From Bradyrhizobium sp. OK095 (GTDB lineage Bacteria > Pseudomonadota > Alphaproteobacteria > Rhizobiales > Xanthobacteraceae), in the NCBI RefSeq assembly GCF_900109945.1, contig NZ_FOBX01000018.1:62001-126000 (forward strand): 64,000 bases of DNA, in the 5' to 3' direction. Position 1 is the stretch's first letter. Every line of letters begins with the position of its first letter. The translations under genes and the position numbers were made by a program. The notes under the pieces were generated by a model. That model was not told the origin of the DNA and did not search any database. It saw only the letters and a program-made list of their open reading frames with translations. This document shows, in pieces, positions 8,324-16,646 of this stretch.

Positions 8324-8773
8324 ATGGGCATGAACGCAGCCAGTTCGTCCGGAGGCGGCGGGCGCCGCAGCCGGCGCAAGCCGGTCATGGCCGAGATCAA
8401 CGTCACGCCGATGGTCGACGTGATGCTGGTGCTGCTCATCATCTTCATGGTGTCGGCGCCGCTGCTCACCGTCGGCGTGCCGCTCGACCTGCCGCAGACC
8501 CAGGCCAAGAGCCTCGAGCAAAACGACCAGAAGCCGATCCAGATGTCCGTCGACATCAAGGGCAAGGTGTTCATCGCCGACGCCGAGATCGCGATCAACG
8601 AGCTGATCCCGAAGCTGAAGGCGATCACGGACGCGCGTGGCGGGCTCGAGGAGCGCATCTATCTGCGCGCCGACAAGAAGGCGGATTACGGCACGGTGGC
8701 CAAGGTCATGGGCCTGCTGTCGGGCGCGGGCTTCAAGAAGCTGGCGCTCGTCACCGAGGCGGATCAGGGATAG
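8324..8773 (+). CDS. tolR: Tol-Pal proton channel subunit TolR
   Basis: A 149-residue ExbD-type protein. It has a basic N-terminus (GGGRRSRRKPVMAEINVTP) and a single membrane helix that carries the proton-binding Asp in MVDVMLVLLIIFMV. The periplasmic domain (residues about 50-149) ends in YGTVAKVMGLLSGAGFKKLALVTE. It forms the rotor-like core with TolQ and contacts peptidoglycan in the periplasm. It starts 43 bases after tolQ, and tolA follows after four bases, so all belong to one operon. Confidence 0.96.
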   Translation: MGMNAASSSGGGGRRSRRKPVMAEINVTPMVDVMLVLLIIFMVSAPLLTVGVPLDLPQTQAKSLEQNDQKPIQMSVDIKGKVFIADAEIAINELIPKLKAITDARGGLEERIYLRADKKADYGTVAKVMGLLSGAGFKKLALVTEADQG

Positions 8774-8777
8774 ACCG

Positions 8778-9737
8778 GTGAAGGTGAACGTCGACAAGAC
8801 ACTGGTTGCGTCGATTGCTCTCCACGTCCTCGTGCTTGGATGGGGGTTGTTCACCTTTAGCAGTAGGGCTTTCGTGCCGGCAGAAGAGTCACTTCCGGTC
8901 GACATCATCTCCACCGATCAGCTCGCGCAGATGATGTCGGGGCAGAAGACCGGCGACAAGAAAGAGCCGAAGCCCAAGGTCGAGAAGATCGCGGAAGCCA
9001 AGCCCGAGGAAGACGCCGTCGGCAAGGTCACCGAGAAGAAAGAGCTGATCAAGACCAACTCGACGCCCGAGCCGCCGCCGAAACCCGTCGAGAAGCCGGT
9101 CGAGAAGAAGCCCGAGCCGCCGAAGCCGGTGGCCGAGGCAAAGCCCAAGGAAGAACCGAAGCCGCAGGAAAAGAAGCCTGACCCGGCCAAGGAAGATCCG
9201 ATCGCCGAGCTCCAGAAGAAGCTGGAGACCAAGAAGCCGCCGCCCAAGCCTGTGGAGCAGAAGGTTGCCGCGGTGCAGCCGCAGCAGCAGCCGAAGCCAA
9301 AGGAGCGCTCGTTCGATCCTGCGCAGATTCAGCGCAACCTCGACAAGAGAGATCCGACCCGGCACGAGCTCGGCGGCGCGGCACTGAATGCGTCGGCCTC
9401 GCTGGGGTCGACGTCGGGGGCGGCCTCCAACAACGTCGCGACGTGGCGGGGCGCGTTCACGAGTGCGGTCCGGCGCTGCTTCACGCCCACCTATAACGGG
9501 CAGGACGCCGATCAATACGAAGCCGACATCGATATCCCGATGAAGATTGACGGCTCGCTTGCGTCCGAGCCTGTTATCGTCGAGGTGCGAGGGCCATCCA
9601 AGTCGATTGCCCAGGCCGTGGCCGAAAGCGCCAAGCGCGCCATCGTGCAATGTCAGGTCTATTCGTTCATGCCCAAGCAGCAATATGAAGGCTGGAAGAA
9701 GATCGAAATGACTTTCGGCCTGAAAGACATGTTGTGA
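8778..9737 (+). CDS. tolA: Tol-Pal energy-transducing protein TolA
   Basis: A 319-residue TonB-like protein that links the TolQ-TolR motor to TolB/Pal. It has an N-terminal membrane anchor (LVASIALHVLVLGWGLFTF, with the conserved SxxxH helix motif). A long central region rich in Lys, Pro and Glu (about residues 55-190) spans the periplasm, and a C-terminal globular domain (about 215-319, with WRGAFTSAVRRCFTPTY) follows. The GTG at 8778 is used as start because it gives the normal N-terminus and stands four bases after the tolR stop. Confidence 0.93.
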   Translation: MKVNVDKTLVASIALHVLVLGWGLFTFSSRAFVPAEESLPVDIISTDQLAQMMSGQKTGDKKEPKPKVEKIAEAKPEEDAVGKVTEKKELIKTNSTPEPPPKPVEKPVEKKPEPPKPVAEAKPKEEPKPQEKKPDPAKEDPIAELQKKLETKKPPPKPVEQKVAAVQPQQQPKPKERSFDPAQIQRNLDKRDPTRHELGGAALNASASLGSTSGAASNNVATWRGAFTSAVRRCFTPTYNGQDADQYEADIDIPMKIDGSLASEPVIVEVRGPSKSIAQAVAESAKRAIVQCQVYSFMPKQQYEGWKKIEMTFGLKDML

Positions 9738-9760
9738 CATCCGGACAAAAGAATTTTGCG

Positions 9761-11119
9761 ATGAATGACGCCCGATCGATGAACCGCCGCCGCTTCATGA
9801 CCCTGACGGGATCGACGCTCGCGATGCTCGGGAGCGGAAGCAGCTTCGCCCAGGGACGAATTCGCCTCGACCCCACCGAGTTTCGTCCGATCCCGATCGC
9901 GATCACTAACTTCGTGCCGGGCTCGTCCGCCGACGGCGACGTCAGCAACGGCGTCACCCAGGTCATCACCAACAATCTGAAGCGGTCGGGCCTGTTTGCC
10001 CCGGTCGACCAGGCCGCTTTCATCGAGCGCATCAGCAACATCGACGTCGCGCCGCAATTCGAGAACTGGAAGACCCTCAACGCGCAGGCCCTCGTCACCG
10101 GCCGCATGACGCGGCAGCAGGACGGCCGCCTCAAGGCCGAATTCCGCCTGTGGGACGTGGTCACCGGCCAGCAGCTGGCGGGACAGCAATATTTCACCTC
10201 GCCGGAATATTGGCGTCGCATCGCCCACATTATCTCCGACCAGATCTATGAGAAGTTGACCGGCGAGAAAGGCTATTTCGACAGCCGCGTCGTGTTCGTC
10301 GACGAGACCGGGCCGAAGGAACGCCGCGTCAAGAAGCTCGCGATGATGGACCAGGACGGCGCCAATGTGCGCTATCTGACCCGCGGCGCCGACCTCGTGC
10401 TGACGCCGCGCTTCTCGCCGAACTCGCAAGAGATCACCTACATGGAGTTCGGGCAGGGCGATCCGAAGGTCTATCTGTTCAACATCGAGACCGGCCAGCG
10501 CGAGATCGTCGGCAACTTCCCCGGCATGACTTTTGCGCCGCGCTTCTCGCCGGACGGCCAGCGTGTCATCATGAGTCTGCAGCAGGGCGGCAATTCCAAT
10601 CTGTTCGTGATGGATCTGCGCTCGCGCTCGACCACGCGCCTCACCGACACGCCGGCGATCGACACGTCTCCGTCCTACTCGCCGGATGGCACCCGAATCT
10701 GCTTCGAATCCGATCGCGGCGGCAGGTCGCAGATCTATGTGATGGCGGCGGGCGGCGGACAGGCGCAGCGCATCTCCTTCTCCAAGGACGACACCAACGC
10801 CAGCTATTCGACGCCGGTGTGGTCGCCGCGCGGCGACTACATCGCTTTCACCAGGCAGGGCGGCGGGCAGTTTTCGATCGGCGTCATGAAGCCGGACGGC
10901 TCCGGCGAGCGGCTGCTGACCTCCGGCTATCACAATGAAGGCCCGACCTTCTCGCCGAACGGCCGCGTGCTGATGTTCTTCCGCGATCCCGGCGGCAGTG
11001 GTGGACCGTCGCTGTTCTCCGTCGACATCTCCGGCCGCAACGAGCTCAAGGTGCCGACGCCGGGCTTCGCCTCCGACCCGGCATGGTCGCCGCTGTTGTC
11101 CTCGACGGCGGGTCAATAA
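9761..11119 (+). CDS. tolB: Tol-Pal beta-propeller protein TolB
   Basis: A periplasmic six-bladed beta-propeller that binds Pal and TolA. The N-terminus contains NRRRFMTLTG followed by a hydrophobic stretch and a FAQ-G cleavage site, a twin-arginine-type signal, which fits export of a folded TolB in this group. The D2 domain follows, then repeated propeller blades with FSPDGQRV, YSPDGTRI, WSPRGDYI and FSPNGRV. Three starts are possible: GTG 9734 (overlapping the tolA stop), ATG 9761 and ATG 9779. 9761 is a compromise without a strong ribosome site, giving 452 residues. A terminator follows the stop. Confidence 0.93.
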   Translation: MNDARSMNRRRFMTLTGSTLAMLGSGSSFAQGRIRLDPTEFRPIPIAITNFVPGSSADGDVSNGVTQVITNNLKRSGLFAPVDQAAFIERISNIDVAPQFENWKTLNAQALVTGRMTRQQDGRLKAEFRLWDVVTGQQLAGQQYFTSPEYWRRIAHIISDQIYEKLTGEKGYFDSRVVFVDETGPKERRVKKLAMMDQDGANVRYLTRGADLVLTPRFSPNSQEITYMEFGQGDPKVYLFNIETGQREIVGNFPGMTFAPRFSPDGQRVIMSLQQGGNSNLFVMDLRSRSTTRLTDTPAIDTSPSYSPDGTRICFESDRGGRSQIYVMAAGGGQAQRISFSKDDTNASYSTPVWSPRGDYIAFTRQGGGQFSIGVMKPDGSGERLLTSGYHNEGPTFSPNGRVLMFFRDPGGSGGPSLFSVDISGRNELKVPTPGFASDPAWSPLLSSTAGQ

Positions 11120-11146
11120 ATCGCGCGTTTGGACGCGCGATGTTTT
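11120..11146 (+). terminator. Rho-independent terminator of the tol operon
   Basis: Perfect stem ATCGCGCGT/ACGCGCGAT (11120-11128 and 11133-11141) with loop TTGG, followed by GTTTT. It starts one base after the tolB stop and closes tolQRAB. The later pal-cpoB unit must therefore have its own promoter. Confidence 0.85.
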
Positions 11147-11354
11147 CGAAAAATCGCGCCGATTTTTTCCGGTTCGGTTGGGAAAGCAAGGTTTCCTTCA
11201 CCTTGTGCCCGGCAACGCTTGCCTAGTTGCTTGATATTTCAGCGGAAACAGGTTCGCTATTGCCGAAAAACAACTCGACTTTAACGATGTTCCCTCAGAA
11301 AGACTTCATCTGGTCTGGGTAAAAGTACGCGCCAAACAGGACGCGTAACAAGCA

Positions 11355-13685
11355 ATGCAGCTGGCCGACCAGAAGCAGAGCGATCGAGACGAGCTGGAGC
11401 CCATACTCTACGCCGCTCTCATCAACTCTATGGTTCAGAATTTCTGGGCGATCTTTTTGGGCTCGGCCTCCGCGGCCGTGGCCGCGGTCATGACTGCGCT
11501 CAAGACGGGCGATGTCTGGCTGTGGCCGCTCGCGTTCATGCTGATCGCCATCGGCACCGCCCGTGCCTTTCAGATGCGCGGATACGAAAACCGAACGCAG
11601 CCACTGTCATTCGACGAGGCCAAGCATCTGGCGCCGCGCTACTGGATCGGCGCGCTCAGCTATGCAGCGGTGCTCGGCATTTGGGCCTTCGTCGTCATCT
11701 ACAACAACGAGGATCCGGTGGCTGACATGCTCTGTGTCGCCATCGGCATCGGCTATACCGCCGGCGGCGCCGCCCGCAATTACGGCCAGCCCCGGGTGAT
11801 CCAGTGGCACGTCGCGCTCGCCTGCGGGCCGATGTCACTCGCGCTGCTGCTGCATGGCGGCCTCTATCACATCGGTCTCGCCATCCTGCTCGGGTTCTTC
11901 TTCATCGGGCTGAAGAACATCAACCTCAGCCTGCATGCGATCTTCGTCAAGGCGCTGACCTCGAGCTTCCGCGAATCCGCGCTGGCGAGCCAGTTCGACA
12001 CCGCGCTCAACAACATGCCGCATGGTTTGTGCATGTTTCGCGCCGATGGACGCCTTGCGGTGATGAACCATCGCTTCGGCGAGCTGATGAACCTGCCCGA
12101 GGATCTGGTCAAGCGCGGCGCCACCGCCGCCGACATCGTCTCGGCCTGCGTCGCCGCAGGCTCACTCTCGGCGGAGAGCGGCAACCAGGTTCTGGCCGAG
12201 ATCGAGCATGCGCGGATCTGCGAGATCGTCACCGCCGATCCGGATGCCTCGCGCGGCCGCACGCTGGCCTGGACGTTCCAGCCGATGACCGGCGGCGGCA
12301 CCGTGCTGCTGCTGGAAGACATCACCGAGCGCACCAACGCCGAAGCCCGCATCAGCCATCTCGCCCGCTATGACGAGCTCACGGCGCTGCCCAACCGGGT
12401 CTCGTTCCGCGACGAGATCGAGCGGCTGCTGGCGCAATCGCACCATGCCGAACGGCTCTCCGCGCTGCTGTTCGTCGATCTCGACCAGTTCAAGCAGGTC
12501 AACGACACGCTCGGTCATCCCTGCGGCGACCAGCTCTTGTGCGCGGTCGCCAACCGCCTGCGCGAGATGCTGCGGCCTGAGGATTTCGTCGCCCGCTTCG
12601 GCGGCGACGAGTTCGTCGTGTTCCAGCAGAACATCAGCGCGCCCGAGGATGCCGCGAGCCTCGCCCGCCGCATCGTCGAACGCCTGAGCGAGCGCTATCG
12701 CATCGACAATCACCTCGTCGAGATCGGCGCCAGCGTCGGCATCGCGCTGACCTCGCCGGACAGCGCCAGCGCCGACACGCTGCTCAAGAACGCCGACATG
12801 GCGCTGTACCGCGCCAAGGCCGACGGCCGCGGCACCTTCTGCTTCTTCCGCGACGAGATGGCGGCGACCGTCGAGGCCCGCCGCATCCTCGAGCTCGACC
12901 TGCGCAAGGCGCTCGCCAACGAGGAGTTCGAGCTGTTCTACCAGCCGCTGGTCAACCTAAAGTCCGGCAAGATCACCACCTGCGAGGCGCTGCTGCGCTG
13001 GAATCATCCGGTGCGCGGCACGGTCTCGCCGGTCGACATCATCCCGGTCGCCGAGGACATGGGCCTGATCGTCGATCTCGGCCGCTGGATCCTGCGCCGC
13101 GCCTGCATGGAATGCATGAAGTGGCCGGACGGCGTCAGCGTCGCCGTCAACTTCTCGCCGCAGCAATTCCACCAGCGCGACGTGCTCAGCGAAATCCGCT
13201 ACGCGCTCGAAGTGTCGGGCCTGCCGGCGCATCGCCTCGAGATCGAGATCACCGAATCCTCGCTGCTGCGCAACACCCAGCTCACCCACGACATCCTGTC
13301 GCAGTTGCATGCGCTCGGCGTGCGCATCTCGCTGGACGATTTCGGCACCGGCTATTCGAGCCTCAGCTATCTGCACAATTTCCCGATGCAGAAGGTCAAG
13401 ATCGACCGCTCCTTCCTCGAGGGCATCGATACCGACCGGCCGCTGACGCTGCTCCGCGGCGTCGCGCGGCTGTCGGCCGACCTTGGCATGGCCGTCGTGG
13501 TCGAGGGCATCGAGACCAACGAGCAGCTCGAGCTGATCAGCGCCGACGGCACCGTCTCGGAGGCGCAGGGCTATCTGTTCAGCCGTCCGGTGCCCGCCGT
13601 GCGGATGCGCCAGCTGCTCAACGCCTCGCATGGACGGCGCGGCGAGAGCCTGCTCCAGGTCGTCGGCTCGCGCTCCTTCGCCTAA
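11355..13685 (+). CDS. Membrane-bound PAS-GGDEF-EAL cyclic di-GMP protein
   Basis: A 776-residue protein with an N-terminal membrane region of about five to six helices (residues about 30-195), a PAS-like domain (about 210-325), a GGDEF domain and an EAL domain. The cyclase motif is intact (RFGGDEFVVF, GGDEF at 416-420), with an inhibitory RxxD site (RPED) five residues before it. The phosphodiesterase signature is intact too (CEALLRW, EAL at 544-546; DDFGTGYSSLSYL; ETNEQ). Both making and breaking c-di-GMP are therefore possible. It lies between tolB and an acyl-synthase gene, inside what is otherwise the Tol-Pal locus. The membrane region is not a MHYT or CHASE type that I recognise. Confidence 0.93.
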   Translation: MQLADQKQSDRDELEPILYAALINSMVQNFWAIFLGSASAAVAAVMTALKTGDVWLWPLAFMLIAIGTARAFQMRGYENRTQPLSFDEAKHLAPRYWIGALSYAAVLGIWAFVVIYNNEDPVADMLCVAIGIGYTAGGAARNYGQPRVIQWHVALACGPMSLALLLHGGLYHIGLAILLGFFFIGLKNINLSLHAIFVKALTSSFRESALASQFDTALNNMPHGLCMFRADGRLAVMNHRFGELMNLPEDLVKRGATAADIVSACVAAGSLSAESGNQVLAEIEHARICEIVTADPDASRGRTLAWTFQPMTGGGTVLLLEDITERTNAEARISHLARYDELTALPNRVSFRDEIERLLAQSHHAERLSALLFVDLDQFKQVNDTLGHPCGDQLLCAVANRLREMLRPEDFVARFGGDEFVVFQQNISAPEDAASLARRIVERLSERYRIDNHLVEIGASVGIALTSPDSASADTLLKNADMALYRAKADGRGTFCFFRDEMAATVEARRILELDLRKALANEEFELFYQPLVNLKSGKITTCEALLRWNHPVRGTVSPVDIIPVAEDMGLIVDLGRWILRRACMECMKWPDGVSVAVNFSPQQFHQRDVLSEIRYALEVSGLPAHRLEIEITESSLLRNTQLTHDILSQLHALGVRISLDDFGTGYSSLSYLHNFPMQKVKIDRSFLEGIDTDRPLTLLRGVARLSADLGMAVVVEGIETNEQLELISADGTVSEAQGYLFSRPVPAVRMRQLLNASHGRRGESLLQVVGSRSFA

Positions 13686-13806
13686 CGCGCATCACCGGGA
13701 ATTCCCTGTCGTTTCAGTCTGTTGCTGGGCACCGTAGTCCTACGGGAGGTTAACCCTAACCCTTCGATTGCTTTGCTTCATTGTTAAGAAGCTGTTAATA
13801 AATCAT

Positions 13807-13852
13807 CACGCGCGCGGAAGTTGTCCTCGCGCGCGTGGTGAGCGGTGGTGAG
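13807..13852 (+). promoter_or_regulatory. GC-rich hairpin and direct repeat in the acyl-synthase leader
   Basis: The 10-bp arms CACGCGCGCG and CGCGCGCGTG (13807-13816, 13828-13837) enclose an 11-base loop. They are followed at once by a tandem GTGGTGAG repeat (10-base period, 13835-13852) and then the ribosome site AAGGAG of the gene at 13866. The position suggests control of translation or transcript end rather than termination, since no T-tract follows. Confidence 0.5.
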
Positions 13853-13865
13853 TTAAGGAGTTGGA

Positions 13866-14591
13866 ATGCAGTCCTCAGCCAGAGCGATCATTTCGGCTGT
13901 TGGACGGGGTGCGGAACTCCTGACCGACGTCGATTATCATCTTGCGGAAACGGCCGCCGAGAAGGAGGAGATCTACAATCTCCGCTACCGCGCCTATCTG
14001 CGCGAAGGCGCCGTCAAGGACTCTCCGGAAGCCCGGGTCACCGACCGCTACGACGAACTGCCGAACGCCTGGACCTTCGGCGTCTATCTCCGTGGCCAGC
14101 TCTGTAGCTCGGTGCGCATCAGCGTGCTGACCTCCGAATGGCGCGAGTCCACCTCGGCCGACGTCTTCCCCGAAATCCTGCTGCCGCGGCTCGATAGCGG
14201 CGAGGTCATGATCGATCCGACCCGCTTCGTCGCCGATCCCGACCAGGTCAAGCGGGTTCCGGAATTGCCCTATCTGACGACCCGGCTCGCCTACATGGCG
14301 TGCGAGCATTTCAATGCCGATCTCGGCCTTGCGATCGTGCGTCCCGAGCATCAGGCCTTCTACAAGCGGGTGTTCCTGCACGAGACCATCGCCGAGCCCC
14401 GGCTGGTTCCGGGTCTCACCAAACCGTTCGGCCTGATGGCGGCTGACTTCCCGACCTTCCGCAAGAAGGTGTTCGAACGCTATCCGATCATGCGCTCCAC
14501 CGCCTTCGAGCGGCGGATGCTGTTCGGGCGCGGTGGCCAGCGCCAGGTCCCGCAGCGGCCGGTGCTGGTGGCGGACGCCGCCCTCGCCTGA
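13866..14591 (+). CDS. FeeM/LuxI-like N-acyl amino acid or autoinducer synthase
   Basis: A 241-residue protein of the GNAT-fold group that includes N-acyl amino acid synthase FeeM and acyl-homoserine lactone synthases. The family Arg and aromatic residues occur in EIYNLRYRAYLREG (about residues 35-50). An acidic pair follows in TDRYDELPNAW, then GQLCSSVRISVL (the conserved Arg strand) and MIDPTRFV, comparable to the Glu/Arg segment of LuxI. No LuxR gene is nearby. The product is likely an acylated amine or amino acid made from acyl-ACP, but this is inference. AAGGAG precedes the ATG. It lies between a c-di-GMP protein and pal. Confidence 0.8.
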   Translation: MQSSARAIISAVGRGAELLTDVDYHLAETAAEKEEIYNLRYRAYLREGAVKDSPEARVTDRYDELPNAWTFGVYLRGQLCSSVRISVLTSEWRESTSADVFPEILLPRLDSGEVMIDPTRFVADPDQVKRVPELPYLTTRLAYMACEHFNADLGLAIVRPEHQAFYKRVFLHETIAEPRLVPGLTKPFGLMAADFPTFRKKVFERYPIMRSTAFERRMLFGRGGQRQVPQRPVLVADAALA

Positions 14592-14776
14592 TCGAGGCGC
14601 GCATGCCGCGCTCAAGGCGGCTTCTCGGCTTCTCCGGTCTCGGGCCCAAAATTCAAGCAAAGCCAGCGTTTTTGCCGGCTGACGCGGCTTGCCTTCACCC
14701 TCGCGCCACATTTACAACCCATTAACCATCACGGTTGCTTTTCGCGTGTTGGGGGCATTTGACCGGCTGAGGCAAG

Positions 14777-14798
14777 GTTCCGTCAAGGTTGACGGAAC
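14777..14798. promoter_or_regulatory. Perfect 22-bp palindrome upstream of pal
   Basis: Arms GTTCCGTCAA and TTGACGGAAC meet around GG, ending 65 bases before the pal ATG. There is no T-tract. It may be an operator for a dimeric regulator or a hairpin in the leader. I did not see a second copy in the window. Confidence 0.55.
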
Positions 14799-14863
14799 GT
14801 TCGCTTAACCAACCCCCTGTAGACCGGACAGCAGTGGACGAACGTGAGCGTGGAGGCTCCGGA

Positions 14864-15352
14864 ATGAAATATCCTACGCGTATCCTCCGGGGATTGAAGC
14901 TGGCCGCGGTGGTCGCCATCGCGCTGTCGATGGGCGCCTGCGCCAAGCAGAACGCAGCCCTGGACGCCAATGGGAGCGCGGCGACGCCGGGCAGCCAGCA
15001 GGATTTCGTGGTGAACGTGGGCGACCGCGTGTTCTTCGAGAGCGACCAGACCGACCTGACCCCGCAAGCCATGGTGACCCTGGAGAAGCAGGCGCAGTGG
15101 CTCCAGAACTATCGCCAGTACAACTTCACTGTCGAAGGTCACGCCGACGAGCGCGGCACCCGCGAATACAACATCGCGCTCGGCGCCCGTCGCGCCCAGT
15201 CGGTGAAATCGTTCCTGGCCTCGCGCGGCATCGATCCGAACCGCATGCGCACGATCTCCTACGGCAAGGAGCGGCCGGTGGCCGTCTGTAACGACATCTC
15301 CTGCTGGTCGCAGAACCGTCGTGCTGTGACCGTACTGAACGCGAGCTCCTGA
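14864..15352 (+). CDS. pal: Peptidoglycan-associated lipoprotein Pal
   Basis: A 162-residue outer-membrane lipoprotein. The signal peptide ends in a lipobox SMGAC with lipid-bearing Cys26. The OmpA-like domain (about residues 50-160) binds meso-diaminopimelate of peptidoglycan. Its core motifs are present: FFESDQTDLTPQA, FTVEGHADERGTREYNIALGARRAQSVKSFL and MRTISYGKERP. The C-terminal CNDISCWSQNRRAV matches proteobacterial Pal. The start follows a GGAGG-like site at a short distance. A terminator-like hairpin follows, yet cpoB lies next on the same strand. Confidence 0.96.
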   Translation: MKYPTRILRGLKLAAVVAIALSMGACAKQNAALDANGSAATPGSQQDFVVNVGDRVFFESDQTDLTPQAMVTLEKQAQWLQNYRQYNFTVEGHADERGTREYNIALGARRAQSVKSFLASRGIDPNRMRTISYGKERPVAVCNDISCWSQNRRAVTVLNASS

Positions 15353-15414
15353 CGCTTCAGTCAGGTCCCTGACGTCCAGTCAGGTGCCGTTCATCTTCTG
15401 AAACCGATGATGCT

Positions 15415-15442
15415 GGCGCCCTCTCGGGCGCCGGTTTCGTTT
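15415..15442 (+). terminator. Terminator-like hairpin after pal
   Basis: Stem GGCGCCC/GGGCGCC (15415-15421, 15426-15432) with loop TCTC, followed by GGTTTCGTTTC. Outer AAACCG/CGGTTT pairs may extend it. It could limit pal read-through into cpoB. Confidence 0.6.
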
Positions 15443-15559
15443 CAGCGATCTGTGACCGAAACCCCGTGGTGCCAGTCACATTTTTGGCGTAGTGCCTTTC
15501 AATGTGTGGCGCGTCGAATGTTCCGTCGCAGACCATTTCGCTTTCGTCGTCAGGGCAAG

Positions 15560-16582
15560 ATGTCATCCAGATCCAAGGTCTTTACCGGCACCGTGGCGAT
15601 CGCCGCGCTGCTCTCTTTCTGCTCGCCGGTCTTCGCGCAGTCGGACGATGATCCGGAGATGCGGATCGAGCGGCTGGAGAACCAGCTGCGCCAGCTCACC
15701 GGCCAGAACGAAGAGCTGCAATACCGCAACCGCCAGCTCGAGGACCGCCTGCGGGCGCTCGAAGGCGGGGCGCCAGCCGCGCCCGGACAGGGCCAGCCCA
15801 ATGCCGCCGCCATGCCGCCCGCACAAGTCGCGCCGCCTTATCGCCAGCAGCAGCAGGCCGTGCAGCCGAATTACGAGCAGCCGCAGATCGCCGCGCCCGC
15901 GCCGATCGTTCAGGAGCAGCCGGCCCCCGGCGCCCCCGGCACGCGCCGCCGCGGCGATTCCTTCGACCCGAGCCAGAACCCGAATGCTCCCGGCGCACCG
16001 CGCGCCCTTGGCGGCGGACAGCAGCCGATGCCGGCGGGAGCCGGCGCGCCCGGCGGGCGCAACGCCGGCGAGCCGCTCGATCTTGCCAACACCAGCCCGC
16101 ACTACCAGCAAGGCGTGCCGCCGGCAGCACAGCCCGGCTATCCGCCGGCCCAGCAGGGGCCGGCCGCGGGCACCGGCCTGACCACCCTGCCGCCCTCGGC
16201 GACGCCGCGCGACGAGTTCGACCTCGGCATCGGCTACATGCAGCGCAAGGACTATGCGCTGGCCGAGCAGACCATGAAGAATTTTGCGCAGAAATATCCA
16301 AGCGATCCGCTGCTCGGCGACGCCCAATACTGGCTCGGCGAGAGCTACTTCCAGCGCCAGCAATATCGCGATTCCGCGGAAGCCTTCCTCGCCGTCACCA
16401 CCAAATACGACAAATCGGCCAAGGCGCCCGATGCCCTGCTGCGGCTCGGCCAGTCGCTCGCCGCGCTGAAGGAGAAGGAAGCCGCCTGCGCCGCCTTCGG
16501 CGAGGTCGGCCGCAAATATTCGCGCGCCTCCGCCGGCGTCAAAGCTGCGGTCGATCGCGAGCAGAAGCGGGTGAAGTGCTGA
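15560..16582 (+). CDS. cpoB: Cell division coordinator CpoB (YbgF)
   Basis: A 340-residue periplasmic protein that works with TolA and links outer-membrane constriction to septal wall synthesis. The signal peptide is clear (KVFTGTVAIAALLSFCSPVFAQS). A short coiled-coil region follows (RIERLENQLRQLTGQNEELQ), which trimerises in E. coli CpoB. Next comes a long Pro/Gln/Ala-rich linker (about residues 75-215), unusually long. The C-terminal TPR region starts at FDLGIGYMQRKDYALAEQTM and includes DAQYWLGESYF and ALLRLGQSLAALKEKEAACAAF. The ATG at 15560 gives a proper signal peptide; earlier in-frame starts would bury it. Confidence 0.93.
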   Translation: MSSRSKVFTGTVAIAALLSFCSPVFAQSDDDPEMRIERLENQLRQLTGQNEELQYRNRQLEDRLRALEGGAPAAPGQGQPNAAAMPPAQVAPPYRQQQQAVQPNYEQPQIAAPAPIVQEQPAPGAPGTRRRGDSFDPSQNPNAPGAPRALGGGQQPMPAGAGAPGGRNAGEPLDLANTSPHYQQGVPPAAQPGYPPAQQGPAAGTGLTTLPPSATPRDEFDLGIGYMQRKDYALAEQTMKNFAQKYPSDPLLGDAQYWLGESYFQRQQYRDSAEAFLAVTTKYDKSAKAPDALLRLGQSLAALKEKEAACAAFGEVGRKYSRASAGVKAAVDREQKRVKC

Positions 16583-16646
16583 TCCGCTGACAAAGCGGAT
16601 GGCGTTGCGCTAAACTGTCGGTCCATTCGCGGACGATTGCAGCGTC

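Noticed and set aside
9659..11116. Long open frame on the reverse strand inside tolB
   Set aside because: It lies wholly opposite a well-supported gene, has Arg/Ala/Val-biased composition and no recognisable motif. High G+C DNA gives such frames by chance.
13866..14591. Complete LuxI-LuxR quorum-sensing pair
   Set aside because: No LuxR-type regulator is nearby, and the synthase fits the broader FeeM group as well as LuxI.
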